In this document: piece by piece, positions 6,740 to 14,034 of the stretch
Layout of the letters: each line of letters begins with the position of its first letter
Position numbering within the stretch: the first letter of the stretch is position 1
Origin: Candidatus Parcubacteria bacterium
Lineage (GTDB): Bacteria > Patescibacteriota > Minisyncoccia > Phycocordibacterales > UBA12088
DNA: 20,576 nt
Assembly (NCBI GenBank): GCA_003694545.1
Contig: RFKD01000003.1
Location: 1-20,576 of the forward strand
Direction of reading: 5' to 3'
The notes under the pieces: generated by a model
Told to the model about the DNA's origin: nothing
Seen by the model: the letters and a program-made list of their open reading frames with translations, nothing else
Databases searched by the model: none
Made by a program: the position numbers and the translations under genes

Positions 6740-8068
6740 ATGTGGCAATCCGTAAGTGGATTGACAACATGGCTTGAAGGTTGGGGGTTGAGCATACAGC
6801 GTATTGCCTTTGCGCTGTTTGGCGCGGCCGTACTCGTGATGGTTGTGTTCGCGCAAGATTTGCTTGCGAGTTCGCTTCTGGCTTTGGTCGTATTATTCCC
6901 GCTTATAGGGCCGCCTCTTGCGTTGCTCGGCATTTTTCGATGGTGGGTTAATTATGCTCGGCTGAGGTTTCTCTTGGAAAATCCCATGGTTCTGTTGGAG
7001 ATTGTTATGCCGCAGGAGGTGCGGCGTACGCCTCGCGCGATGCAAGCGTTTTTTGAGGCGCTCTATAAGCCATCGGGAGAATCAACCTTTCTCGACATCT
7101 ATATTAAGGGGAAGACCCGTCCGTTTTGGGCGATTGAAATTGTCTCGCACGCGGGGCAAGTTCGTTTTTACTGCTATGTACGCAAAGCCTTGCGGGCTAA
7201 TTTTGAAGCAATCTTATACGGTTATTATCCGGAAATCACTATTCGTGAGGCGGAAGACTACACGCGCCGGTTCCCCTATAAGGAAGAGAGTGAAGATCTT
7301 TTCGGCTTTAACTACACCCTTACGAAACCAGATGTGTACCCCATTCGCACATATGCGGATTTCAAAACTGATGACACCCTTCTCAAACCGGAGGAGCGCG
7401 TTGATCCTCTCGCGATGGTGCTGGAACAAATAGCAGACACCGGGCCTAATGAGTTTGTGTGGCTGCAGATTGTGTTTCGCTCCCACAGAGCCTCAGAGCG
7501 CGCGTTGAAAGAGCAATATAAACAAGAGGTCAATAAGCTTTGTGACGAGTACTATGCCAGAGACAGTGCGGGAAATCCGGATTACGGCAAACTGCCCGGG
7601 CTCACATCTGACATCATTAAAGCAATGCAACGCAAATTGGAACAGCATCATTATCAAGTGGGTATGCGCATTATTTACAAGGCGAAAAAAGATTCGTTTG
7701 TCGGCTCCCGCATTTCTCAGCTAGTGCATCTCCTCCAGGTGTTTAATTCGCAACTATTTAATAGTTTCGCGCCGGGCGGGTGGCTTACGAAGTATGATTA
7801 TCCCTGGCAGGACATCACCGGTTACCGGCAAGCATATGACAAACGCCGCCTGTTTTATCTTTTTCAGCGTCGGGCGTGGTTCACCCCGTATTATTGGGAA
7901 AACTACTTTGTGCTTTCCTCTGAAGAGCTGGCAACCCTGTTCCACCCCATTGGCGCGGAGGTCTTAGGCTCCAGGGTGGCACGGCTGGAAGCGCGACGCG
8001 TGGAGCCGCCCGTGCATTTGCCTAGCGCCGGTACTGCCGTGTTTGAGGAGCAGGGAGGCAGAGCGTAG
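6740..8068 (+). CDS. Membrane protein resembling Patescibacteria T4SS-associated (DUF8128-type) proteins
   Basis: From ATG 6740 the product has 442 residues. Two hydrophobic helices occupy about residues 21-37 and 42-67, then a WWVNYARLRFL stretch leads into a large cytosolic domain. The segment PFWAIEIVSHAGQVRFYCYV (129-148) followed by a YPE (162-165 area) and EDYTRRFP resembles, from memory, a domain seen in CPR proteins near type IV secretion VirB4/VirD4-like ATPases. A helical stretch at about 255-310 contains many Lys, Glu and Tyr residues. No Walker A motif occurs, so it is not itself the ATPase. Its neighbours are a transcription regulator and mltG, not secretion genes. Family assignment rests on recalled motif similarity and is not certain. 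Function unknown; an envelope-anchored scaffold is inferred. Confidence 0.65.
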   Translation: MWQSVSGLTTWLEGWGLSIQRIAFALFGAAVLVMVVFAQDLLASSLLALVVLFPLIGPPLALLGIFRWWVNYARLRFLLENPMVLLEIVMPQEVRRTPRAMQAFFEALYKPSGESTFLDIYIKGKTRPFWAIEIVSHAGQVRFYCYVRKALRANFEAILYGYYPEITIREAEDYTRRFPYKEESEDLFGFNYTLTKPDVYPIRTYADFKTDDTLLKPEERVDPLAMVLEQIADTGPNEFVWLQIVFRSHRASERALKEQYKQEVNKLCDEYYARDSAGNPDYGKLPGLTSDIIKAMQRKLEQHHYQVGMRIIYKAKKDSFVGSRISQLVHLLQVFNSQLFNSFAPGGWLTKYDYPWQDITGYRQAYDKRRLFYLFQRRAWFTPYYWENYFVLSSEELATLFHPIGAEVLGSRVARLEARRVEPPVHLPSAGTAVFEEQGGRA

Positions 8069-8086
8069 GGTTGTCGGCTATCGTCT

Positions 8087-9079
8087 ATGCCGCGTGTATC
8101 GTCCTTGTCGCATTTTCTTGCGCTGCATCGCGAGGTCATACGGCTCATAACTTTTGTCCTCGCTTTGGCTTTGTGGGGAAGCGCCGTCCTCCTCCTGCCG
8201 CCGCGCTCGTTTGTTGGCGGAGTGGTATTGCGCATTCCTGAGGGGGTTACTGCGAGGGCGGTGGCCAAAACGCTTGCGGAAAATGGCGCCGTCGTGCACG
8301 AAGCGCTCTTTATCGTCTCTCTCTTTTTGGTCGGCGGCAATGACGCTACGGTGCAATCAGGGGCATACCTTCTGCACGATCCGCTTGGGCCCGCTGTGTT
8401 GGCGTGGCGCCTCACGCGCGGCGTGCACGGCGTCGCTCCCGTGCGCGTTACCATACCAGAAGGGTTGGCATCTTACGAGATTGCCGACATCCTCTCTGGC
8501 ACGCTTTTGAATTTTTCTCGAGAGCAATTCTTGACGCTCGCCGAAAAGAAGGAAGGGTTTTTGTTTCCAGACACTTACGATTTTTCTCCCTTCGCTGCGC
8601 CGCAAGAGGTGATGAGGATTATGCGGAGCAATTTCGACAAAAAAACCGAGCCTTTGCGAGAAAAGTATCACCTCGACGAAACGAAGCTTTCCCGAGCAGT
8701 CATTATCGCCTCTCTTTTGGAGCGTGAAGCAAGAACGAGTGAGGATCGTCGTCTCATAGCCGGCATTATTGAAAACCGCCTGCGGGCGGGTATGCCCCTG
8801 CAGATTGATGCTGTGTTTGGGTATATTTTCCGCAGGCCGCCGTTTCATCCGAGCGGGGAAGAGGTGTTAGAAGTGGACTCCCCGTACAATACCTATCGTT
8901 ACGCCGGTTTGCCGCCTGGTCCTATTGGGAACCCTGGTTTATCGGCTCTTGAAGACGCGCTCAATCCCACCCCATCGGATTACTTGTATTATCTTACCGA
9001 TCGAAACGGAACCATGCACTACAGCCGAACATTCACGGAACATGTTGCTAAAAAACTCCGTAATCTCCAACCGCAGTAA
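8087..9079 (+). CDS. mltG: Endolytic transglycosylase MltG (YceG-like)
   Basis: MltG is an inner-membrane lytic transglycosylase that cuts nascent glycan strands and so sets peptidoglycan chain length. The product has 330 residues with one N-terminal membrane anchor at about 19-37 and the rest outside. A LysM-like region (LRIPEGVTARAVAKTLAENG) comes first. The YceG core contains VTIPEGLASYEIADIL, then LLEREAR, where Glu212 aligns with the presumed catalytic Glu, then IIENRLRAGMPLQIDAVFGY, YNTYRYAGLPPGPIGNPG and a closing SDYLYYLTDRNG. All the conserved blocks of the family are present. The gap to the upstream gene is 18 bases and to mnmA 9 bases, so co-transcription is likely. No clear ribosome binding site was seen. 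Confidence 0.93.
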   Translation: MPRVSSLSHFLALHREVIRLITFVLALALWGSAVLLLPPRSFVGGVVLRIPEGVTARAVAKTLAENGAVVHEALFIVSLFLVGGNDATVQSGAYLLHDPLGPAVLAWRLTRGVHGVAPVRVTIPEGLASYEIADILSGTLLNFSREQFLTLAEKKEGFLFPDTYDFSPFAAPQEVMRIMRSNFDKKTEPLREKYHLDETKLSRAVIIASLLEREARTSEDRRLIAGIIENRLRAGMPLQIDAVFGYIFRRPPFHPSGEEVLEVDSPYNTYRYAGLPPGPIGNPGLSALEDALNPTPSDYLYYLTDRNGTMHYSRTFTEHVAKKLRNLQPQ

Positions 9080-9088
9080 CATACTCTT

Positions 9089-10195
9089 ATGAGTTCGGGT
9101 GTTCACAGCGATGTTCTCGTCGGCCTCTCGGGGGGCGTTGACTCAGCAGTGGCTGCTTTGCTTCTCAAAGAAAGGGGAAAGTTCCCGCACGGAGTTTTTT
9201 TGCGGACCTGGACGCCCCCTCATTTGCCGTGCTCCCAGGATGAGGACCGCCTGCACGCAATAGCAAACGCAGTCGCACTTGGTATTCCCTTTATGACGCT
9301 TGACACAAAAGACGCATACTACGAGAAAGTGTTTTTGCCTATGATTGAAGCGTACAAGCTCGGCCTCACCCCTAACCCTGATATATGGTGCAATCAAAGC
9401 GTGAAGTTTTTATTCCTTTTTGAGGCTGCGCAAGGGCAGGGAGCTTGTTTTGCTACCGGCCACTATGCGCGGCGCGAAGAAGACAAAAACGGCGCCCCGC
9501 TTTTGCGTGCGGCTCGAGACGCGAAAAAAGACCAAACTTACTTCCTTTCTTCAATTCCTCGCGGCATCTTTTCATCAGTACTCTTCCCGCTCTCAGATTT
9601 GTTGAAAGAAGACGTGCGCGCCATTGCGCGTGAGCACAATCTCCCTTCCGCGCATCGGCGCGATAGTGTCGGACTTTGTTTTTTAGGGACTTTTTCTCTC
9701 AAGGAACTCTTGGCGCCATACCTTCCATTGACGCCTGGACCGGTGGTCAACCTCAAAGGGGAAGAACTAGGGTGGCACGAAGGTTTGGCGCTTTACACCA
9801 TTGGACAGCGCCATGGGTTTTTTGTCACTCCGCAATCATCCCAATCGCCAGTTTGGTATGTTGTAGCCAAAATACCTGAGACGGATACGCTTGTGGTTCA
9901 CACTGATCGAGAGGTGAGCGCCGTGACTTCGGTGCGCGCGACACAGTGGAATTGGCTTGTTGACCCGTTGGACAGGGAAGAAAAGTTGTGGGTGCGGTAT
10001 CGCCACGGCCAGCCACTGCAAGAAGCGCGGTTGTGCCCTTTGGCCCAACTGACGGACTGCATCATTGAGTTTGCTGAGAGGCAAGTCGCCGTTGCGCCCG
10101 GCCAATGGATCGTGGCATATCGCGCTGACGGCGTTGTGGTTGGCGGCGGTACCATTGCGGCATATCCATATCCCGCGCTAAAGTATCTTATATGA
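9089..10195 (+). CDS. mnmA: tRNA-specific 2-thiouridylase MnmA
   Basis: MnmA activates U34 of tRNA-Lys, -Glu and -Gln with ATP and inserts sulfur to give s2U34 in the cytosol. The product has 368 residues, the usual length. SGGVDS at 14-19 is the PP-loop. NPDIWCNQ carries Cys101 and SVGLCF carries Cys197, the pair expected to form the catalytic disulfide; the second site is usually GICF, here GLCF. ATGHYARR, KDQTYFL and TIGQRHGF are further family blocks, and a C-terminal beta-barrel follows. The stop overlaps the start of the next gene by four bases (ATGA at 10192-10195), which suggests translational coupling. No sulfur-donor gene (IscS or Tus relay) is visible in the window. Confidence 0.96.
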   Translation: MSSGVHSDVLVGLSGGVDSAVAALLLKERGKFPHGVFLRTWTPPHLPCSQDEDRLHAIANAVALGIPFMTLDTKDAYYEKVFLPMIEAYKLGLTPNPDIWCNQSVKFLFLFEAAQGQGACFATGHYARREEDKNGAPLLRAARDAKKDQTYFLSSIPRGIFSSVLFPLSDLLKEDVRAIAREHNLPSAHRRDSVGLCFLGTFSLKELLAPYLPLTPGPVVNLKGEELGWHEGLALYTIGQRHGFFVTPQSSQSPVWYVVAKIPETDTLVVHTDREVSAVTSVRATQWNWLVDPLDREEKLWVRYRHGQPLQEARLCPLAQLTDCIIEFAERQVAVAPGQWIVAYRADGVVVGGGTIAAYPYPALKYLI

Positions 10196-11070
10196 GAGGA
10201 CACGACGGGACGCCTCGTATTATTGTTCGCAAGGCTGACGGAAGCCACGAGCCTTTCCACGAAGAAAAACTCGTAAAGTCACTACGCCGCGCCGGAGCGT
10301 CTGACGAAGTAATTCAAGAGATTTTGACACACTTAGCCGCGCATCATTATGGCGAGATGACTTCACAGCAAATATACGAGCACGCTTTCCGCCGTCTTAA
10401 GCAACACGAGCCTTTTTCCGCGGCGCGATATTCCCTGCGGCGCGCGCTGTTTTCCCTTGGACCGACAGGGTTCCCCTTTGAAGATTTCATTGCTGAGGTG
10501 TTTCGGGCGCAGGGGTATGTCGCGCAAGCGGGGGTTCGAATGCAGGGTAAGTGTTTGGATCACGAGATAGATCTCGTAGCAGAGCGGGGCAACACGCGGG
10601 TTTTTGCTGAATTAAAATTTCATAACGACCCCTCACAGCGCACTGATGTTAAAGTGGCGCTCTATGTGCAGGCGCGTTTTGCTGATTTGGAGTCGCACGC
10701 GCGGACACTGGCGCAGGCCGCGCCATACCTTCTCAAAAAGATGCTCATCACAAACACAAAGTTCACCCAAAGCGCCATACGGTACGCGTCCTGCGTTGGC
10801 TTGTCGCTTTTAGGATGGAGCTACCCCCCGAAGGGTAATTTGCGCGACCTCATTGAAGAGACACGGACGATCCCTATCACTACGCTCGTACATCTTACGC
10901 AAACCGAAAAAGATGCCCTCCTCGCGCGCGGCGTTTTGTTGTGCCGCACATTACTAGAACATCCGGAGACGCTCGAGGATGCGGGCATCAGTAAGACGAA
11001 ACACGACACAATACTCGACGAGTCAAGGTACTTGTGTGGAGGAGGGCGGGGGGTGTATACTCGCTGGTAA
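10192..11070 (+). CDS. ATP-cone domain fused to an Mrr-like PD-(D/E)XK nuclease
   Basis: The product has 292 residues. Residues 9-90 resemble an ATP-cone (IIVRKADGSHEPFHEEKLVK, LRRAGASDEVI), the nucleotide-sensing domain known from ribonucleotide reductases and NrdR. Residues 93-190 look like an Mrr-type restriction-endonuclease fold with HEIDLV (Asp127) followed by VFAELKFHN, giving the E140-x-K142 catalytic pair of the PD-(D/E)XK superfamily. A C-terminal part (230-275) contains LTQTEKDALLARGV and LEDAGISKTKHDTIL, which could be a helix-hairpin-helix DNA-binding motif. Proteins with ATP-cone plus Mrr-like domains exist in other bacteria. Substrate is unknown; nucleotide-controlled DNA cleavage is inferred. 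The start overlaps the mnmA stop by four bases. No methyltransferase is adjacent, so a classical restriction system is not supported. Confidence 0.85.
   Translation: MRGHDGTPRIIVRKADGSHEPFHEEKLVKSLRRAGASDEVIQEILTHLAAHHYGEMTSQQIYEHAFRRLKQHEPFSAARYSLRRALFSLGPTGFPFEDFIAEVFRAQGYVAQAGVRMQGKCLDHEIDLVAERGNTRVFAELKFHNDPSQRTDVKVALYVQARFADLESHARTLAQAAPYLLKKMLITNTKFTQSAIRYASCVGLSLLGWSYPPKGNLRDLIEETRTIPITTLVHLTQTEKDALLARGVLLCRTLLEHPETLEDAGISKTKHDTILDESRYLCGGGRGVYTRW
11032..11061 (+). promoter_or_regulatory. Promoter before the DUF7282-like gene
   Basis: TTGTGT (11032-11037, a weak -35) is separated by 18 bases from TATACT (11056-11061, five of six). It lies inside the end of the upstream gene. A GAGGTGG ribosome binding site at 11087-11093 precedes ATG 11099 by 5 bases, so this transcript has a short leader. 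Confidence 0.45.
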
Positions 11071-11098
11071 AGCGTAAAGTTTAATGAGGTGGTCCTGT

Positions 11099-11704
11099 AT
11101 GGCGTCGCGCATCCTCGAGAAGACCCCAGGGCAGTGGGTCGTCGTCGCCGTCTTTATTGCTGGTTTTTTGTTGGGTGCCTTCGCTATGTGGTTGGCCTCG
11201 AGACAAACAGCGCCGCTATCTTTCGATAATGGGACGCAACAAGCCGAAACGTCAGCTGAAGCGCGCCCACGAGAGAATCCTACGCAAAAATATACATTCG
11301 CTTCCGCAAACATCCCGACAGATAGTGTGCGCGATGAACGCCTTGTTTTAGGGGCGCGCGTCGTGGCGCCCGACCAGTCAGCTGGTAGTAGTGTGCGGGT
11401 AACTGACCTTTTACTGCCGCCGGAAGGCGCTTGGGTTGTGGTCCACGAGATCGGACCAAATGCTGTATTCCTCAACGCGTTAGGTGCACGCCGCTATGAC
11501 GCGAATGTCCGAGAGGGGGTTGTTAAGTTGTTGCGGGGTACCGAACCTGGCAGACAATACGCTGTTGTGCTATATCATGATGACGGCGATCGCCAGTTTT
11601 CTCTCAAAAAAGATTTTCCCTTGCTTGACGCACAATCCCACGAGCCCGTCTTTGATCTGTTTACTACCACACCCCCCTCACAAGAAACTTCTCACGAAGA
11701 GTAA
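11099..11704 (+). CDS. Membrane-anchored protein with DUF7282-like domain
   Basis: The product has 201 residues from ATG 11099, which has a GAGGTGG ribosome binding site; an in-frame ATG at 11084 adds five residues. A single hydrophobic helix at about 12-33 is followed by a low-complexity linker and an outside domain from about residue 83. That domain contains VRVTDLLLPPEGAWVVVHE and YHDDGDRQFSLKKDFPLLD, a pattern resembling DUF7282, a beta-rich domain seen in archaeal and CPR surface proteins. It ends in a polar, Thr/Ser/Glu-rich tail. Function unknown; it is probably displayed on the outer face. Its promoter is separate from the upstream nuclease gene, and mgtC follows 6 bases after its stop codon. 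Confidence 0.7.
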   Translation: MASRILEKTPGQWVVVAVFIAGFLLGAFAMWLASRQTAPLSFDNGTQQAETSAEARPRENPTQKYTFASANIPTDSVRDERLVLGARVVAPDQSAGSSVRVTDLLLPPEGAWVVVHEIGPNAVFLNALGARRYDANVREGVVKLLRGTEPGRQYAVVLYHDDGDRQFSLKKDFPLLDAQSHEPVFDLFTTTPPSQETSHEE

Positions 11705-11710
11705 AGTCAT

Positions 11711-12220
11711 ATGACGCAAATTCTCGCTTATCTTGATCCGTTGTGGGATAACCCAGATGCCACCTTGTTTCTCCAGCTTCTTGTCGCACTGGCGGTAGGA
11801 ATGTTGTTGGGGGCGGAACGCGTGCTTGCCGGTAAGACCGCTGGCGTCCGTACGCACGCGCTTGTTGCGATGACTGCAACACTCACCGTTTCCCTCGGCT
11901 TGCGATATCTAGAGCATTCAGGTAACCCTGATGATTTGTTTCGCATCATTCAAGGGATTGTCACAGGCATCGGGTTCCTTGGGGCGGGAATTATTCTCTT
12001 GCGCGAAAACCAAATAAAAGGGTTGACGACAGCGGCGGGGCTCTGGTTCACTACAGGCATTGGTATTGCCATTGGGCTTGGTTTTTATGTTACCGCTCTC
12101 TTGGCGACCGCGCTGGCGTTGTTTGTGTACCGGGTGTTGTGGGATCTCGAGCAAGAGGTGAAAGAAATCCTCGCCCTCCGAAACAATCGTTCATCTGATG
12201 CGGACGGCGTCAAGGAATGA
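11711..12220 (+). CDS. mgtC: MgtC/SapB family membrane protein
   Basis: The MgtC family consists of small inner-membrane proteins linked to magnesium limitation and, in pathogens, to survival inside host cells; the biochemical role is not settled. The product has 169 residues with about four hydrophobic helices (18-36, 49-65, 78-98, 108-142). Family blocks seen are VGMLLGAERVLAGKTAGVRT near residues 29-48, THALVAMTA, GIVTGIGFLGAGIIL near 76-98 and GLTTAAGLWFTTGIG near 104-120. The C-terminal soluble domain of some MgtC members is missing, which matches the short SapB form. Its stop overlaps the next start by four bases (ATGA at 12217-12220), which suggests translational coupling. No magnesium riboswitch was seen upstream. 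Confidence 0.93.
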   Translation: MTQILAYLDPLWDNPDATLFLQLLVALAVGMLLGAERVLAGKTAGVRTHALVAMTATLTVSLGLRYLEHSGNPDDLFRIIQGIVTGIGFLGAGIILLRENQIKGLTTAAGLWFTTGIGIAIGLGFYVTALLATALALFVYRVLWDLEQEVKEILALRNNRSSDADGVKE

Positions 12221-13005
12221 TGGATTTGAGAATTACTATGCAGCGTCTGTGGTCTCCCGAACGAGAGGCGCCGTATCCACTTTCTCGATCACGCATTGAC
12301 CTTTTTGTGGAATGTCGGCGTTGTTCGTATCTTTCTGAGCGATTGGGCGTGCGCCGCCCCTTTGGCCCTTCTTTTACGCTCAACAACGCGGTCGATACAC
12401 TCCTGAAGCGCGAATACGACCGCTATAGGCGCGAGCAAACCATTCCTCCGCTTCTCGATCGGGAGAACATTGCTGCGGTTCCGTTTGACCATCCGGATCT
12501 TCCTGCATGGCGGGACAATCGGCGAGGCATTCGTTTTGTTCACAAAGAAAGCGGTTTTGAGGTGTTTGGCGCTATTGACGACGTGTGGATAACCCCCAGC
12601 GGAGAGCTCATAGTGGTGGATTATAAAGCCACAAGTAAGGAGCGGGGGCCAACCTTAGACAGCCGCTGGGGCGAGCAGTATAAACGACAGCTTGAAGTAT
12701 ATCAGTGGCTTTTTGCGCGCAACCATTTCTCTGTGCATCCTACGGCCTATATCGTGTATGTCAACGCAACAACCAGTGAGAAGCAATTTGATCGAACGCT
12801 TCATTTCGAAGAGTATTTGTTTCCGCACCACGGCGACACTTCGTGGATAGAGCCAACCTTGCTTGCTATGCGAGAGACATTCCTCAGCGATAAAGTGCCA
12901 CCTCCGTCGGAGCAGTGCGAATTTTGCCTTTACCGAAATCAAGCGCGATCAGCGTTGCGCTCTTTGTATGCCAAAGAAACCGAAAGCGGCACAAACGTTC
13001 AGTAA
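12217..13005 (+). CDS. PD-(D/E)XK nuclease, Cas4/RecB-like, with two CxxC pairs
   Basis: The product has 262 residues. FVECRRCSYL puts Cys33 and Cys36 near the start and EQCEFCLYR puts Cys234 and Cys237 near the end, a four-cysteine layout that suggests an iron-sulfur cluster or zinc site holding the ends together, as in Cas4/AddB. Classical Cas4 has one cysteine first and three last, so this is a variant. The nuclease core contains FGAIDDV (Asp121/Asp122), VVDYKA (Asp135, Lys137) and QLEVYQWL (the Q-x3-Y motif at 158-162), the RecB-type set. The family is common in CPR and no cas1 or cas2 is visible. A role in DNA end processing or repair is inferred. Its 3' end overlaps the alkyltransferase gene by 38 bases. 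Confidence 0.88.
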   Translation: MMDLRITMQRLWSPEREAPYPLSRSRIDLFVECRRCSYLSERLGVRRPFGPSFTLNNAVDTLLKREYDRYRREQTIPPLLDRENIAAVPFDHPDLPAWRDNRRGIRFVHKESGFEVFGAIDDVWITPSGELIVVDYKATSKERGPTLDSRWGEQYKRQLEVYQWLFARNHFSVHPTAYIVYVNATTSEKQFDRTLHFEEYLFPHHGDTSWIEPTLLAMRETFLSDKVPPPSEQCEFCLYRNQARSALRSLYAKETESGTNVQ

Positions 13006-13297
13006 GGCTGGGCTTGCGACGCGAAGAGCGTGGATTTGGCTGCTCGTGCGGTGTGTGCCGCGCGGACGGGTTACCACGTACGCCGTTTTGGCGCGCGCTC
13101 TTGGGTTGCATCCCCGTGCCGTCGCCTTAGCACTGCGCAGCAACACTTCTCCTTTAATTCCTTGCCACCGAGTCGTGCACCACAACGGCGCCTTGGGGGG
13201 TTATAATCGGGGGAGGGAGCAAAAGCGGCGCCTTCTCCAACAAGAGGGCGTGTGGAAAAACAGTGGTATAGACATGCGATGCATTCTTGAGGTATGA
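12968..13297 (+). CDS. One-domain O6-alkylguanine-DNA alkyltransferase (Ogt/MGMT-like)
   Basis: The product has 109 residues from ATG 12968, inside the end of the nuclease gene. It corresponds to the C-terminal DNA-binding domain of O6-methylguanine-DNA methyltransferase. PRGRVTTYAVLARALG (31-46) is the start of the winged helix, HPRAVALALRSN carries the arginine-finger region, and LIPCHRVV (63-70) holds Cys66, the acceptor of the alkyl group; GALGGYNRG follows. Because the Cys is kept it may be an active methyltransferase, not an alkyltransferase-like protein, which has Trp there. The N-terminal ribonuclease-like domain of Ada/Ogt is absent, as in other compact forms. A longer frame from 12863 is not supported: its extra 35 residues match the nuclease gene in another frame. 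The stop overlaps the next possible start (ATGA at 13294-13297). Confidence 0.85.
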   Translation: MPKKPKAAQTFSKAGLATRRAWIWLLVRCVPRGRVTTYAVLARALGLHPRAVALALRSNTSPLIPCHRVVHHNGALGGYNRGREQKRRLLQQEGVWKNSGIDMRCILEV

Positions 13298-13298
13298 T
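13269..13298 (+). promoter_or_regulatory. Promoter before the SurA-N-like gene
   Basis: TAGACA (13269-13274, five of six) is separated by 18 bases from TATGAT (13293-13298, five of six). ATG 13306 lies 7 bases after the -10, so the mRNA would be leaderless. An in-frame ATG at 13294 lies within the -10 and could be used from a longer transcript. Confidence 0.5.
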
Positions 13299-13305
13299 AG
13301 ATGCA

Positions 13306-14022
13306 ATGCGGCACATTTCTCGGCGACTTTTTTCTCGCTTCAGCATCGTGGTGGTGTTGGCAGTGTTGACCGTTTTGCTTGGTGGAGGTTTTGTGGCTTA
13401 TGTGCGTGATGTAGGAGGGGTACGCAGTGGACTGCCGCCCGTGGTTCTTCGCTTTGATGGTCAGCCAGTGAGCAAGGAGACATTTTTACAATATGTTCGC
13501 TTGGGGCAACTAACTTATTTTGCCACTCCGGAAGAGTCTTCGTCTTTATCGAGAGACAATCTCTACGAGCTTGTGTTGAATGATATGATCGCCAATTATG
13601 TTCTCTTTGCCGCGGCAGCAGATAGGGGCATTACGGTGGATGACGCGGAGGTTCAAAAAGCGATAGAAGAGATGCGCAAAAGGGATCCTGACCACTACGC
13701 GGCTCTCCAACATGCGGTGGGCGACGAGGCCGCCATACGGGATTTTATACGCCGCGACCTCATTATTCGTAAGTTTCTCGACGCAATCTTTGAATCAGAT
13801 CCAATAGTTGTGACAGACGAAGAAATCGCCGCTCTTTATGCCGCGGCACGCGAACAGCAAGAGGCTACTGATACCAGCCTGCCAGAACTCGCGCAAGTTC
13901 GCGATATTATCCGGGAAGAGATTCTGCGACAAAAAGCAATGCAGCGGGTCGGACAGCTCGTTGCACAACTTCGCCCACAACACACCGTCGAAGTCTTGTG
14001 GCAGGCGGAAAACTCTTCATAA
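13306..14022 (+). CDS. Membrane-anchored SurA-N-like chaperone domain protein
   Basis: From ATG 13306 the product has 238 residues (242 from ATG 13294). One hydrophobic helix at about 13-33 anchors or exports it. Then comes VVLRFDGQPVSKETFLQYVR and a helical region (DMIANYVLFAAAADRGITVD, EVQKAIEEMRKRDPDHYAA, FIRRDLIIRKFLDAI) that looks like the N-terminal chaperone domain of SurA/PrsA-type folding factors, followed by a helical tail (ARE, VRDIIREEILRQKAMQRVGQ). No parvulin or other peptidyl-prolyl isomerase domain is present. It probably holds unfolded secreted proteins outside the membrane. The class assignment is moderately confident; the lack of the isomerase domain is certain. It has its own promoter and is followed by alaS after 12 bases. 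Confidence 0.75.
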   Translation: MRHISRRLFSRFSIVVVLAVLTVLLGGGFVAYVRDVGGVRSGLPPVVLRFDGQPVSKETFLQYVRLGQLTYFATPEESSSLSRDNLYELVLNDMIANYVLFAAAADRGITVDDAEVQKAIEEMRKRDPDHYAALQHAVGDEAAIRDFIRRDLIIRKFLDAIFESDPIVVTDEEIAALYAAAREQQEATDTSLPELAQVRDIIREEILRQKAMQRVGQLVAQLRPQHTVEVLWQAENSS

Positions 14023-14023
14023 T
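13996..14023 (+). promoter_or_regulatory. Promoter before alaS
   Basis: TTGTGG (13996-14001, weak -35) and CATAAT (14018-14023, five of six) are 16 bases apart. The -10 ends 11 bases before ATG 14035. It overlaps the stop codon of the upstream gene. Confidence 0.4.
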
Positions 14024-14034
14024 AGTCGTCTCAT

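Noticed and set aside
10515..10560. GGGGGTTCGAAT resembling a tRNA T-loop
   Set aside because: The flanking bases do not pair as a T-stem, no acceptor stem or anticodon arm is nearby, and it lies inside the ATP-cone/Mrr nuclease reading frame.
11711..12220. MgtC as evidence of a host-associated virulence island
   Set aside because: MgtC/SapB is widespread and occurs in non-pathogens; nothing else in the neighbourhood suggests an island.
12863..12967. N-terminal extension of the alkyltransferase frame
   Set aside because: These residues are a shifted reading of the nuclease gene and have no family match; ATG 12968 gives a compact domain with normal start.
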